A stretch of 60,533 bases of DNA. Origin: an uncultured Bacteroidales bacterium (lineage in GTDB: Bacteria; Bacteroidota; Bacteroidia; Bacteroidales; P3). The stretch's first letter is position 1. The number at the start of each line of letters is the position of its first letter. The DNA lies in NCBI GenBank assembly GCA_947175635.1, contig CAMWNM010000010.1, positions 1-60,533 of the forward strand. The letters are read 5' to 3'. Below the pieces are notes generated by a model. That model was not told the origin of the DNA. It did no database searches and worked only from the letters and a program-made list of their open reading frames with translations. Made by a program: the position numbers and the translations under genes. Of the stretch, positions 29,501-37,117 are shown piece after piece.

Positions 29501-29763
29501 TTCTTCACAACTTTCTTGGCCTGTGCCTTCACTGTCTTCGCAGCCGGTTTCTTCACATCCGCCTTTACGGCTTTCGATGCAGCGGCCTTCTTGGAGGCTG
29601 CAGTCTTTACAGTCGCTTTTTTCGCACTTGCTTTCGCCGTTGTTTTTTTGGCAGCGGCAGGTTTCGCCGTCTTTTTAACCGTTGCGGCTTTCTTTGCCGG
29701 CTTCACCGCTTTCTTGGTTTCGGTCTTACCGGTCTTTTTGGCAGATTGTTTTTCTTTTGCCAT
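26554..29763 (-). CDS. purL: PurL (FGAM synthase II) fused to N-terminal Lys/Ala-rich histone-H1-like domain
   Basis: PurL converts FGAR to FGAM in purine synthesis with ATP and glutamine-derived ammonia. Residues about 336-1069 form a normal small-type PurL (about 734 residues), which requires PurQ and PurS as partners; its motifs include [13 protein letters not shown] (368-380), [21 protein letters not shown] in parts (HNHPCAVEP), and DISDGGL. Ahead of it are about 300 residues made almost only of Lys, Ala, Val and Thr ([14 protein letters not shown]-type units), resembling histone H1 tails and bacterial AlgP/HctB proteins, then a Ser/Asp/Arg linker (300-335). No ATG or GTG occurs between residue 229 and the PurL core, so the core is not easily started separately. 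The gene starts four bases after udk. Confidence 0.93.
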   Translation of the reverse strand: [1069 protein letters not shown]

Positions 29764-29767
29764 AGCT

Positions 29768-30400
29768 TCAGGAATTTTTCTTGGTTTTTTCCTCCATCAA
29801 GTAATGATGCAGATGTGAAGTTATTATTTGTATTGCTTTCTCATTAGCTCCCCCCTCCGGCACGATAATGTCGGCGTAACGCTTGGTGGGCTCTATAAAT
29901 TGCATATGCATGGGCTTGACCCAGTTTTCATAATGCGTCAATACCTGATCGTAACTGCGACCACGCTCATGGATATCCCTGCGGATAATGCGCATCAGGC
30001 GATCGTCGCTGTCGGCATCCACAAAAATCTTGATATCCATCTTTTTCCGCATTTCCGGATCGGAAAGGATAAGGATACCTTCCACAATCACCACCTCTGT
30101 GGGTTTTACCGTTATGGTTTCCTTTGCCCTCGCACAGGTAAGGTAAGAATATACCGGCATCTCGATGGCGCGATTCTGCTTAAGCATATCCAGATGCTTT
30201 GCCAGCAAAGAGAATTCGATGGAGGAAGGATGATCGAAGTTGATCAATTTTTTTTCTTCGGGCGTCAGCCCCCCCTGATCTTTGTAATAGGCATCTTGCG
30301 GAATAACGGTAACAGAAGAGGCGTTGCAACGGGCGGCAATCTTTTTCACCACCGTTGTCTTTCCTGATCCCGAACCTCCTGCAATGCCGATTACAAGCAT
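29768..30400 (-). CDS. udk: Uridine kinase
   Basis: Phosphorylates uridine (and cytidine) to the monophosphate in pyrimidine salvage. The 210-residue protein has the P-loop GGSGSGKTT (residues 8-16), the DHPSSIEF substrate loop, FVDADSDDRLMRRI-like helix (VDADSDDRLMRI) and the RRDIHERGRS lid basic residues, all typical. It is the first gene of the tight minus-strand cluster leading to purL, porW and polA. A possible -7 element, TACTTTTA on the minus strand, lies at 30425-30432; a good -33 partner is not seen. Confidence 0.95.
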   Translation of the reverse strand: MLVIGIAGGSGSGKTTVVKKIAARCNASSVTVIPQDAYYKDQGGLTPEEKKLINFDHPSSIEFSLLAKHLDMLKQNRAIEMPVYSYLTCARAKETITVKPTEVVIVEGILILSDPEMRKKMDIKIFVDADSDDRLMRIIRRDIHERGRSYDQVLTHYENWVKPMHMQFIEPTKRYADIIVPEGGANEKAIQIITSHLHHYLMEEKTKKNS

Positions 30401-30445
30401 ACTCCGATTGTATTTTAAAACATGTAAAAGTACAAAAAATCTTTA

Positions 30446-30886
30446 TCAGTCATCATATCGCACAAAATTCTGTTGTGCATCGAACTTCAATTCCAGTCCC
30501 GAATGAAGTTCCACTTCGTAGCCCAACCGGCCTTTCTCCACACTTTTAACGGTATTGCCCGCATGACGTTCCTGCAAGAACTTCCGGATTTTTTCAGGAA
30601 TGATCGGGTCGGGAACGGCCGCATTTTTTCTTTCCACCTTTTTCCATTGACCCTCGCCGTTAAATTCAACCTCGGTGCGATCAGTATATTTTACTTCATA
30701 CTGCACGCCCGAAAGTTCGGTCTCTTCCTTGACATAGGCAACGGTTAAGCCGCCGAAATGCGTTTGCAGGAAAGACTGTGCAAGTTCCGGTAATTTGTCG
30801 AACGAGATGATACGTTCCACATCCGAAGCCTTGCCCGTCCAAACGATGGCTATCGAAAACAACAGGGCGAAAATCGATTTCTTCAT
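30446..30886 (-). CDS. Secreted PepSY-like (BLIP-type fold) protein
   Basis: A 146-residue exported protein with signal peptide (IFALLFSIAIVWTGKAS) and the two-repeat alpha-beta pattern of the PepSY-like family: LPELAQSFLQTHFGG then VAYVKEETELSGVQYEVKY, and PEKIRKFLQERHAG then SVEKGRLGYEVELHSGLE. The second strands end in a tyrosine- and aspartate-rich motif (FVRYDD). These small periplasmic proteins are common in Bacteroidota; a ligand is unknown. TACTTTTG on the minus strand about 30913-30920 fits a -7 element directly beside the tRNA terminator. It is a monocistronic unit, 45 bases from the udk start downstream. Confidence 0.75.
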   Translation of the reverse strand: MKKSIFALLFSIAIVWTGKASDVERIISFDKLPELAQSFLQTHFGGLTVAYVKEETELSGVQYEVKYTDRTEVEFNGEGQWKKVERKNAAVPDPIIPEKIRKFLQERHAGNTVKSVEKGRLGYEVELHSGLELKFDAQQNFVRYDD

Positions 30887-30920
30887 CTTGCAAAGGTTTT
30901 GGTTTAGAATTCAAAAGTAT

Positions 30921-30948
30921 AAAAAAAAGCCGTTACTTGCGTAACGGC
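30921..30948 (-). terminator. Intrinsic terminator of tRNA-Lys
   Basis: On the minus strand: GCCGTTAC, loop GCAA, GTAACGGC, then eight T. It is 14 bases past the tRNA 3' end. Confidence 0.95.
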
Positions 30949-30961
30949 TTCCTTCTTGGAG

Positions 30962-31034
30962 TGCCCTCGCGGAGACTCGAACTCCGGGCCCAATGATTAA
31001 GAGTCATTTGCTCTACCAACTGAGCTACGAGGGC
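30962..31034 (-). tRNA. tRNA-Lys (anticodon CUU)
   Basis: A 73-base cloverleaf: acceptor stem GCCCTCG/CGAGGGC with discriminator A, D-loop AGCTCAGTTGGTAGAGC, anticodon loop CTCTTAA with anticodon CTT, and T-arm with GTTCGAGTC. The 3' CCA is not encoded. It has its own promoter (31057-31087) and terminator (30921-30948). Confidence 0.97.
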
Positions 31035-31056
31035 GTGACCCTTTTGTAAGGGAGTG

Positions 31057-31087
31057 CAAAAGTAGCACTTTTTATAAAAAATCCAAA
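31057..31087 (-). promoter_or_regulatory. Promoter of tRNA-Lys
   Basis: Minus strand TTTG, 19 bases, TACTTTTG: a full match to the Bacteroidales consensus, about 22 bases before the mature tRNA 5' end. Confidence 0.82.
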
Positions 31088-31115
31088 ACTTTCTTTGACA
31101 AGGAGCCCCGTATCG

Positions 31116-31151
31116 ATCCCCACCGACCCGGATTCTTGTCCCGACGGGGAT
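31116..31151 (-). terminator. Weak hairpin downstream of the IbrB-like gene
   Basis: ATCCCC and GGGGAT pair across about 24 bases. There is no T-run, and it lies upstream rather than downstream of the IbrB-like stop in the minus direction toward the tRNA, 54 bases after that stop. It may be a transcription end signal for the three-gene operon, or chance. Confidence 0.25.
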
Positions 31152-31204
31152 TTCCGACAGCCTTTCCCTACCGGCAGCCGAACCTAAACCCAGGACGTTT
31201 CCGC

Positions 31205-31804
31205 CTATACCTCCGGATCAAAGCGATCAAGGTGTTCCTTTCCGTTTTTTTCCTTGCCGCCTTCAAATTCCGGCATATCCTTCTGTCCGCAATTGTCCTT
31301 GCTTTCGGTAAACTCGCGATTGGCAAACAACTCGGCCAAGCCCGTGATCTGTTTCAGACGCAACAATTCATCTTTGTCCATTCCGATATTGCGCATGATC
31401 CAGGCATCGGACATGTTGGCCTTGGTGAGTTCGGACACGATTTCGCTCATCAGTTCCACATTGTGCGTTCCGCGCGCCCGATTGTGCCGGATAGTGGAAG
31501 CCATGCGGTTGGAAATATCCTTGTCGATAACGGTAACCGGCAACAGGCCTTTCTCACGCTTGTAGATCCGGGCGGAAGTCTTCAATACCATATAGCGATG
31601 GTAACCGTCCACCAATTCGTACAAGTCTTTTTCCGCGTCGTAATAGCAGACACACGGCATTGTGTAACCGTCTTCCCAGATGGAAAGTTCCAGAAGTTTC
31701 ATTTCCGGCGGTGCCACAACATTGGGATTATAGCTGTTGGCCACAATTTTTTCTACGGGAACGGCCCTTACGCTGTAGGCCGGGCTTCGATATTCTGTTT
31801 TCAT
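31205..31804 (-). CDS. ParB/Srx-fold protein, IbrB-like
   Basis: A 199-residue protein with a ParB-N/sulfiredoxin-like domain: VPVEKIVANSYNPN opening strand (residues 14-27), LLELSIWEDGYTMP helix, the nucleotide-binding turn DGYHRYMVL (compare GERR in ParB) and NRARGTHNVE. A helical segment and a charged tail (GGKEKNGKEHLD) follow; there is no HTH or ParA partner, so it is not a chromosome-partition ParB. ATG 31804 overlaps the stop of the upstream PAPS-reductase-like gene as ATGA. This pairing is that of IbrB with IbrA, first described in Escherichia coli as activators of eib surface genes, often on mobile DNA. Biochemical function is not established; phosphotransfer or NTP hydrolysis is possible for this fold. 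Confidence 0.82.
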   Translation of the reverse strand: MKTEYRSPAYSVRAVPVEKIVANSYNPNVVAPPEMKLLELSIWEDGYTMPCVCYYDAEKDLYELVDGYHRYMVLKTSARIYKREKGLLPVTVIDKDISNRMASTIRHNRARGTHNVELMSEIVSELTKANMSDAWIMRNIGMDKDELLRLKQITGLAELFANREFTESKDNCGQKDMPEFEGGKEKNGKEHLDRFDPEV

Positions 31805-33084
31805 TCTGTAGCGCCTAATAAGGATTGATACTTGTCCATAATCTTTTTTCGCCTCAGCTTCTCTTCTTTGTTGGGCGAGAATCCCATGTATTTGCACGCA
31901 TGGTCGTTCTTGAGAATACAGATACACATCCGTTTGTAAGTGGGAAGCAAACTGAATTCAGGCAAGTCGGCATCATCCATGTATTCCATCCTCACCGGTT
32001 TCTTTTCCGTACGGTAGCTGCTCTTCTCCTCCACCTGGATCTGAACGCCCAGCCGCTGCAGCTCGCGGATGGTCTCATCCTTCAGCACACCGCCTTTCTC
32101 CCGCCAGAAACGGATGCTTACCGAAAGCTTCTCCAAATAACCCTTTCTTGTTTTTGCCGGAAGTGTGGAAAGAAGAAAATACATGTACTGCTCCCACGTC
32201 ATTCCCTTGGGAATGGAGACCTGCTGCCACCCAAAAGCATTCGACCGGCCGTAAATGGAAGTGCAGTTGACCCCGTTCACACGGCCTATCATCTTACCCC
32301 ATGTGTCAGGATCGATGGCCCGATACAGGTACAGGCTGGACACCGCCTGTGAAATAAAAGGACTTGCAACCCGTTGGCTTTCCAATGGAACACCCGCCAT
32401 ATAGAACAAATCATAGAGGCGATTGTAATCCCAGCCGAATTTTCCATTCGCCGTCCAAACATCGGTGGTAAGCCAATCATAGATGGGATAAGCATTGCAG
32501 ATGATACCGCCCGGCCATTGACGAAGCCAGCGTTTTCCCAAAAACCGGTTCTGGTTGTTGTAAATGCAACGCCAACGATGATAGCTCTCCTGGGTACGGA
32601 TACCTATCAGACAACAGGTACGACGCGCTTTTTTGCGGGCGTGAAGCCATGCGGCAAAACGGTTTTGAAACTCGTAATCCCACATTTTCCGATCGAAATA
32701 CGGAAAATCTTCCTGCGTGAAACATCCCTCGGGAAGAGGCCGCACCCAGATATTCCGCTTTTCTTCATCCCAAGGCCGCCAGTATGGCTGAAACATCGAA
32801 GTGCTGGTCTGTACCTTGAAGGGCACACAGATTCGGTATATTTCCAGTATATCGGCATTGGCCTTAAACAAACGGTCTATATAACGCAAGGTTTCCGTAT
32901 ACTGGATTTCGTAATCCAGATGAAGCACGCCGATTTTCCGCTGCAGGTTGTTTGCCCTGATGTATTCGATACAGAGATTGAGCATCACTCCGCTATCCTT
33001 GCCTCCCGAAAAAGAAACATAGATATTGTCGAAGTTGTCGAAGATTACCTTGAGCCTTTCCTTGGCAAGCTGATAAACGTTCAT
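31801..33084 (-). CDS. PAPS reductase-family PP-loop protein, IbrA-like (DUF3440 type)
   Basis: A 427-residue PP-loop ATPase-fold protein. The SGGKDSGVML pyrophosphate loop is near residues 26-35, followed by LHLDYEIQYTET and, later, CCLIGIRTQESYHRW, which matches the GIRxxES motif of PAPS reductases. The C-terminal half (from about residue 190) is the extra region found in IbrA/DUF3440 proteins, not in CysH; the CysH redox Cys pair is not evident. The fold suggests adenylylation or sulfur chemistry; the substrate is unknown. The open frame reaches 33132, but ATG 33084 overlaps the preceding stop as ATGA. With its two partners it forms a translationally coupled operon. Confidence 0.88.
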   Translation of the reverse strand: MNVYQLAKERLKVIFDNFDNIYVSFSGGKDSGVMLNLCIEYIRANNLQRKIGVLHLDYEIQYTETLRYIDRLFKANADILEIYRICVPFKVQTSTSMFQPYWRPWDEEKRNIWVRPLPEGCFTQEDFPYFDRKMWDYEFQNRFAAWLHARKKARRTCCLIGIRTQESYHRWRCIYNNQNRFLGKRWLRQWPGGIICNAYPIYDWLTTDVWTANGKFGWDYNRLYDLFYMAGVPLESQRVASPFISQAVSSLYLYRAIDPDTWGKMIGRVNGVNCTSIYGRSNAFGWQQVSIPKGMTWEQYMYFLLSTLPAKTRKGYLEKLSVSIRFWREKGGVLKDETIRELQRLGVQIQVEEKSSYRTEKKPVRMEYMDDADLPEFSLLPTYKRMCICILKNDHACKYMGFSPNKEEKLRRKKIMDKYQSLLGATE

Positions 33085-33500
33085 GCCTGCCGTTTTTTCC
33101 GCCCGTATTCCAATTTCACATACAGCTTCCATTCCTTTACCACGATATGGAAGCCCGCTTTGGTGAACAAAGCCTTGTGCTGCATCTGGGCCACGGCCTG
33201 AAGCGTATATTTCTTACGGCAGAAATCCACCACCGCCTGTATCAGGCCGGGAAAGACATCGGTTTCTTTTCCAGCCATATAGTAGTTGTTTATTTTAGCC
33301 GTTTTCTTGGCAAGATTCACCTCCAACGGAAAGAAGCCGCACACTTTTTCCTGTTCATCCAAAGCGATGAACCATGTATGGTTGGAGGATGTCCAAAAAG
33401 GATAATCGTGATTATAATGAAGTACGCTGCGCTTCATCACCAAAGGAGCCACCAATTCATACAGACGGGCCGACTGCCCGTCAACGATCTCGATATTCAT
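33081..33500 (-). CDS. Small GNAT-like acetyltransferase, first gene of IbrAB-type operon
   Basis: A 139-residue protein. Strand-helix order and ALFTKAGFH near the C-terminus, together with EQEKVCGFFPLEV and AKINNYYMAG, suggest a compact GNAT fold; the acetyl-CoA loop is weak, so this is tentative. Its ATG at 33500 is preceded by AGGA. The frame extends to 33626 through a leader with a run of 12 A (plus strand 33533-33544), which is not coding in my view because a near-consensus promoter lies inside it. Its stop overlaps the IbrA-like start as ATGA. It is likely to be a functional partner of the other two, because coupling and promoter position make it the first cistron. Confidence 0.65.
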   Translation of the reverse strand: MNIEIVDGQSARLYELVAPLVMKRSVLHYNHDYPFWTSSNHTWFIALDEQEKVCGFFPLEVNLAKKTAKINNYYMAGKETDVFPGLIQAVVDFCRKKYTLQAVAQMQHKALFTKAGFHIVVKEWKLYVKLEYGRKKRQA

Positions 33501-33559
33501 TCCTGCATGTTTTTCGCCCAAGCGGGCCGCCGAAAAAAAAAAAACGGCGATACCTGAAG

Positions 33560-33591
33560 CAAATATACGGTTTATCAACTTGGAATGCAAA
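33560..33591 (-). promoter_or_regulatory. Promoter of acetyltransferase/IbrA/IbrB operon
   Basis: Minus strand TTTG, 20 bases, TATATTTG: full match to the Bacteroidales consensus. Predicted start near 33553, giving a leader of about 53 bases that contains a 12-base T homopolymer, a site where slippage could vary expression. Confidence 0.8.
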
Positions 33592-33608
33592 ATATCAGGG
33601 TTCATTGG

Positions 33609-33652
33609 GTCAAGTGCAGGGTTCAAAGCTTGCTTAGCCCCTGCGCTCGGCG
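33609..33652. repeat. Possible decayed copy of the intergenic repeat
   Basis: CTGCGCTCGGC matches 10 of 11 bases of the repeat's right edge (CTGCTCTCGGC in copy B) and CAAAGCTTGCTT resembles the palindrome half. The rest has diverged, so this may be chance. Confidence 0.3.
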
Positions 33653-33660
33653 GGCTTCTT

Positions 33661-34263
33661 CTAAAGCCGGTTCAACTGTTCGGCCTCCATAAGTATTTCA
33701 TCGGCCTTGCATACCATGCGGCGGTTGAAATGCAGGCCGACAGTACCGCCGACAGCCGCACCGCAGAGGAGACCAGCACAGAGGAAGAAAAATACCGGTC
33801 TTTCATACCCCATTCCGATATAGATTTCATACATGAGCCAGCCCAACCACAATATCACCATCGGCAATCCGATACGGGGCCACCTTATATATTGGCGTTT
33901 GAAACGGCTCATCCGCTCCGCCACCTCCAACAAATTTCCACGCGCAAAATCGAGATGACGCACAGGATTGTGCATCAAAAAGGTGGCGATGATACAAAAC
34001 AGCATCATCAGTTCGGTAGCGACGATAAAAACGGAAGAGACATGGTAAAAACGGTGGAAAAAGGAAGGTATGATGAACATGTTCACAAGGCTAAGGATCA
34101 TGATCCGCAGGGCAAAACGGTCTATCTCGCCTGCTTTTTGTTGCATGGTACGACGGATGGCGCTTTCGTTCAGTTTCATGTTTTCCGATACCAGTTTCTT
34201 GAGGGCATCCAATTCCGCTTTCATCTGTATATATTCCTGTTCTGGGTTTTCTACGGTTTTCAT
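33661..34263 (-). CDS. Four-helix membrane protein encoded with an ECF sigma factor
   Basis: A 200-residue inner-membrane protein with predicted transmembrane helices near residues 50-70, 76-96, 131-150 and 156-176, and a cytoplasmic-looking N-terminal helix of about 45 residues. It lacks a recognisable zinc anti-sigma motif. Its ATG at 34263 begins 25 bases after the sigma factor stop, and such pairs are common in Bacteroidota, so I infer it controls the sigma factor's availability, possibly through the N-terminal helix. The frame opens at 34389 within the sigma gene; the internal start MKTVENPEQEY is preferred. No homology was recognised. Confidence 0.75.
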   Translation of the reverse strand: MKTVENPEQEYIQMKAELDALKKLVSENMKLNESAIRRTMQQKAGEIDRFALRIMILSLVNMFIIPSFFHRFYHVSSVFIVATELMMLFCIIATFLMHNPVRHLDFARGNLLEVAERMSRFKRQYIRWPRIGLPMVILWLGWLMYEIYIGMGYERPVFFFLCAGLLCGAAVGGTVGLHFNRRMVCKADEILMEAEQLNRL

Positions 34264-34288
34264 CTGTATGTTCTTTCTGGTTTGAAAA

Positions 34289-34780
34289 TTATTTTTCCGG
34301 AGCGGATTTCTTAAGTTCTTCCTTGATGCGGAACAGCCGTACGCCGACATTCCGGGCACTGATTCCCACGATGGCGCCGATTTCTTCATACGAAAGGTCT
34401 TCGAGCCAAAGCAACACGATGGCGCGATCGAAAAAGCCCAGCCGTTTTATCCTTCCGTGCAACATGCGCGCCTGCTTGGTCTGAGCCCGATCGCTTTCGA
34501 ACAGGGCGGGTTCAAGTTGCCGCATATCGTAGGGTGTTTCGTGTTTCTGACGGCGTTTTTTCTTGGCATCGGCATTGATGCAAGTGTTGAGCGCGATACG
34601 CCACACGTAAGTGCGGATACTGCTTTCCGCCCTGAATTTCCTGAACCCGCGCCAAAGATTCACCAAGGTTTCCTGAAAGAGATCGCTTACCTCGTCGGGG
34701 CTGTCGGAGAACATATAGCAAACGGTGTATATCGTTTCTTTCTGTTCCCGTACCAAACGGGTAAATTCCTGTTCATCCAT
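34289..34780 (-). CDS. ECF-type RNA polymerase sigma factor
   Basis: An extracytoplasmic-function sigma factor of about 163 residues. Region 2 contains the -10-recognition helix DLFQETLVNLWRGFRKF and the core-binding segment SSIRTYVWRIALN; region 4 contains the HTH LSYEEIGAIVGISARNVGVRL with RIKEELKK. No extra domain is present. The ATG at 34810 would lie at the predicted transcript start, so ATG 34780 (MDEQEF) is preferred; the family core begins here. It precedes the membrane protein gene by 25 bases. Its target genes are not known; none of the nearby promoters shows a shared distinct motif. Confidence 0.92.
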   Translation of the reverse strand: MDEQEFTRLVREQKETIYTVCYMFSDSPDEVSDLFQETLVNLWRGFRKFRAESSIRTYVWRIALNTCINADAKKKRRQKHETPYDMRQLEPALFESDRAQTKQARMLHGRIKRLGFFDRAIVLLWLEDLSYEEIGAIVGISARNVGVRLFRIKEELKKSAPEK

Positions 34781-34816
34781 AACAAAATTATTGTCGTGCG
34801 TTTTGGCCATTAGACA

Positions 34817-34849
34817 CGAAAGTAACGGAAAAATTACAGACACCGCAAA
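34817..34849 (-). promoter_or_regulatory. Promoter of the ECF sigma operon
   Basis: Minus strand TTTG, 21 bases, TACTTTCG, near-consensus. It implies a start near 34811, upstream of ATG 34780. Confidence 0.6.
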
Positions 34850-34870
34850 AAACGAGGTGAACCCCGAAAG

Positions 34871-35312
34871 TTGAACAAAAAAAATTCGGGGGTTTATTAT
34901 GCCCTGTTTCTTTTGACAGATTTAATAGCAGGCGACAATGTTGTCATTCAACCACATGAACCTAAAACAGCCAAAGACACCTCTAAATTAGCCATTTCAA
35001 AGGTAATACAAGGTTATATCAACATGTTTCCGACTGAGGCCACAGCAAAAACGGCGAAATACGATTGCCACAACGACGTCGCTTGTTATCCGGAATGGGA
35101 AACTGAAGCAAATAGCGTCGCACTAATATTGCTTTCAAGTGGAAACTATTGGTGTTCGGGTACTTTAGCTAACAATACAAAACAAGCTAAAAGACCTTTC
35201 TTTTTATCTGCTTTTCGCTGTATTGACACGGACAGCGACCCCGATAACTTAAGTGAAGAGGTGAACCTAGAAAACTTTCCGGGTCCACCTCAATGTTTCG
35301 GCTTGACTTGTT

Positions 35313-35338
<26 letters not shown>
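34871..35338 (+). pseudogene. Decayed secreted serine-protease fragment
   Basis: A 155-codon open stretch (start TTG) resembling the middle of a secreted trypsin-like peptidase of the T9SS/lysyl-endopeptidase group: DVACYPEWETEANSVALILL, then CSGTLANNT and PFFLSAFRC. In working members the last block ends TA(N/F)HC; here His is Arg, so the catalytic His is lost. No credible start, signal peptide or Ser/Asp blocks follow, and the frame runs into the convergent ettA gene. Base composition is more AT-rich than its surroundings. I infer the remnant of a larger gene or of transferred DNA. The region 34844-35312 has no other feature except the sigma promoter. Confidence 0.6.
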
Positions 35339-36995
<1,657 letters not shown>

Positions 36996-37054
36996 TTTGC
37001 TTTGTTGGATTTGGGTTTATCGTACCGGAACCGGCCCGGCTTTTTACAAAAATC

Positions 37055-37084
37055 TTGTAAAGATACGCATATTTCGTACTTTTA
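37055..37084 (+). promoter_or_regulatory. Probable promoter of the secreted protein at 37118
   Basis: TTG, 19 bases, TACTTTTA on the plus strand; near-consensus for Bacteroidales. Confidence 0.5.
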
Positions 37085-37117
37085 CCGCGTTTTGGAAAAG
37101 ACCCAAAAATGGAATTG

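Noticed and set aside
28759..29763. Lys/Ala-rich region as a frameshifted or separate gene
   Set aside because: Frame is continuous with purL, no stop occurs between them, and no normal start codon lies before the PurL core.
27811..29847. 678-codon plus-strand frame rich in Phe and Gly
   Set aside because: It is the antisense of the Lys/Ala-rich purL region; AAG/GCC codons give Phe and Gly in the opposite frame.
30921..30948. Hairpin as a regulatory RNA
   Set aside because: Short perfect stem plus T-run directly after the tRNA is an intrinsic terminator.
31205..31804. ParB as a chromosome or plasmid partition protein
   Set aside because: No HTH domain, no ParA gene and a different nucleotide turn; IbrB-like pairing with the PP-loop gene explains it better.
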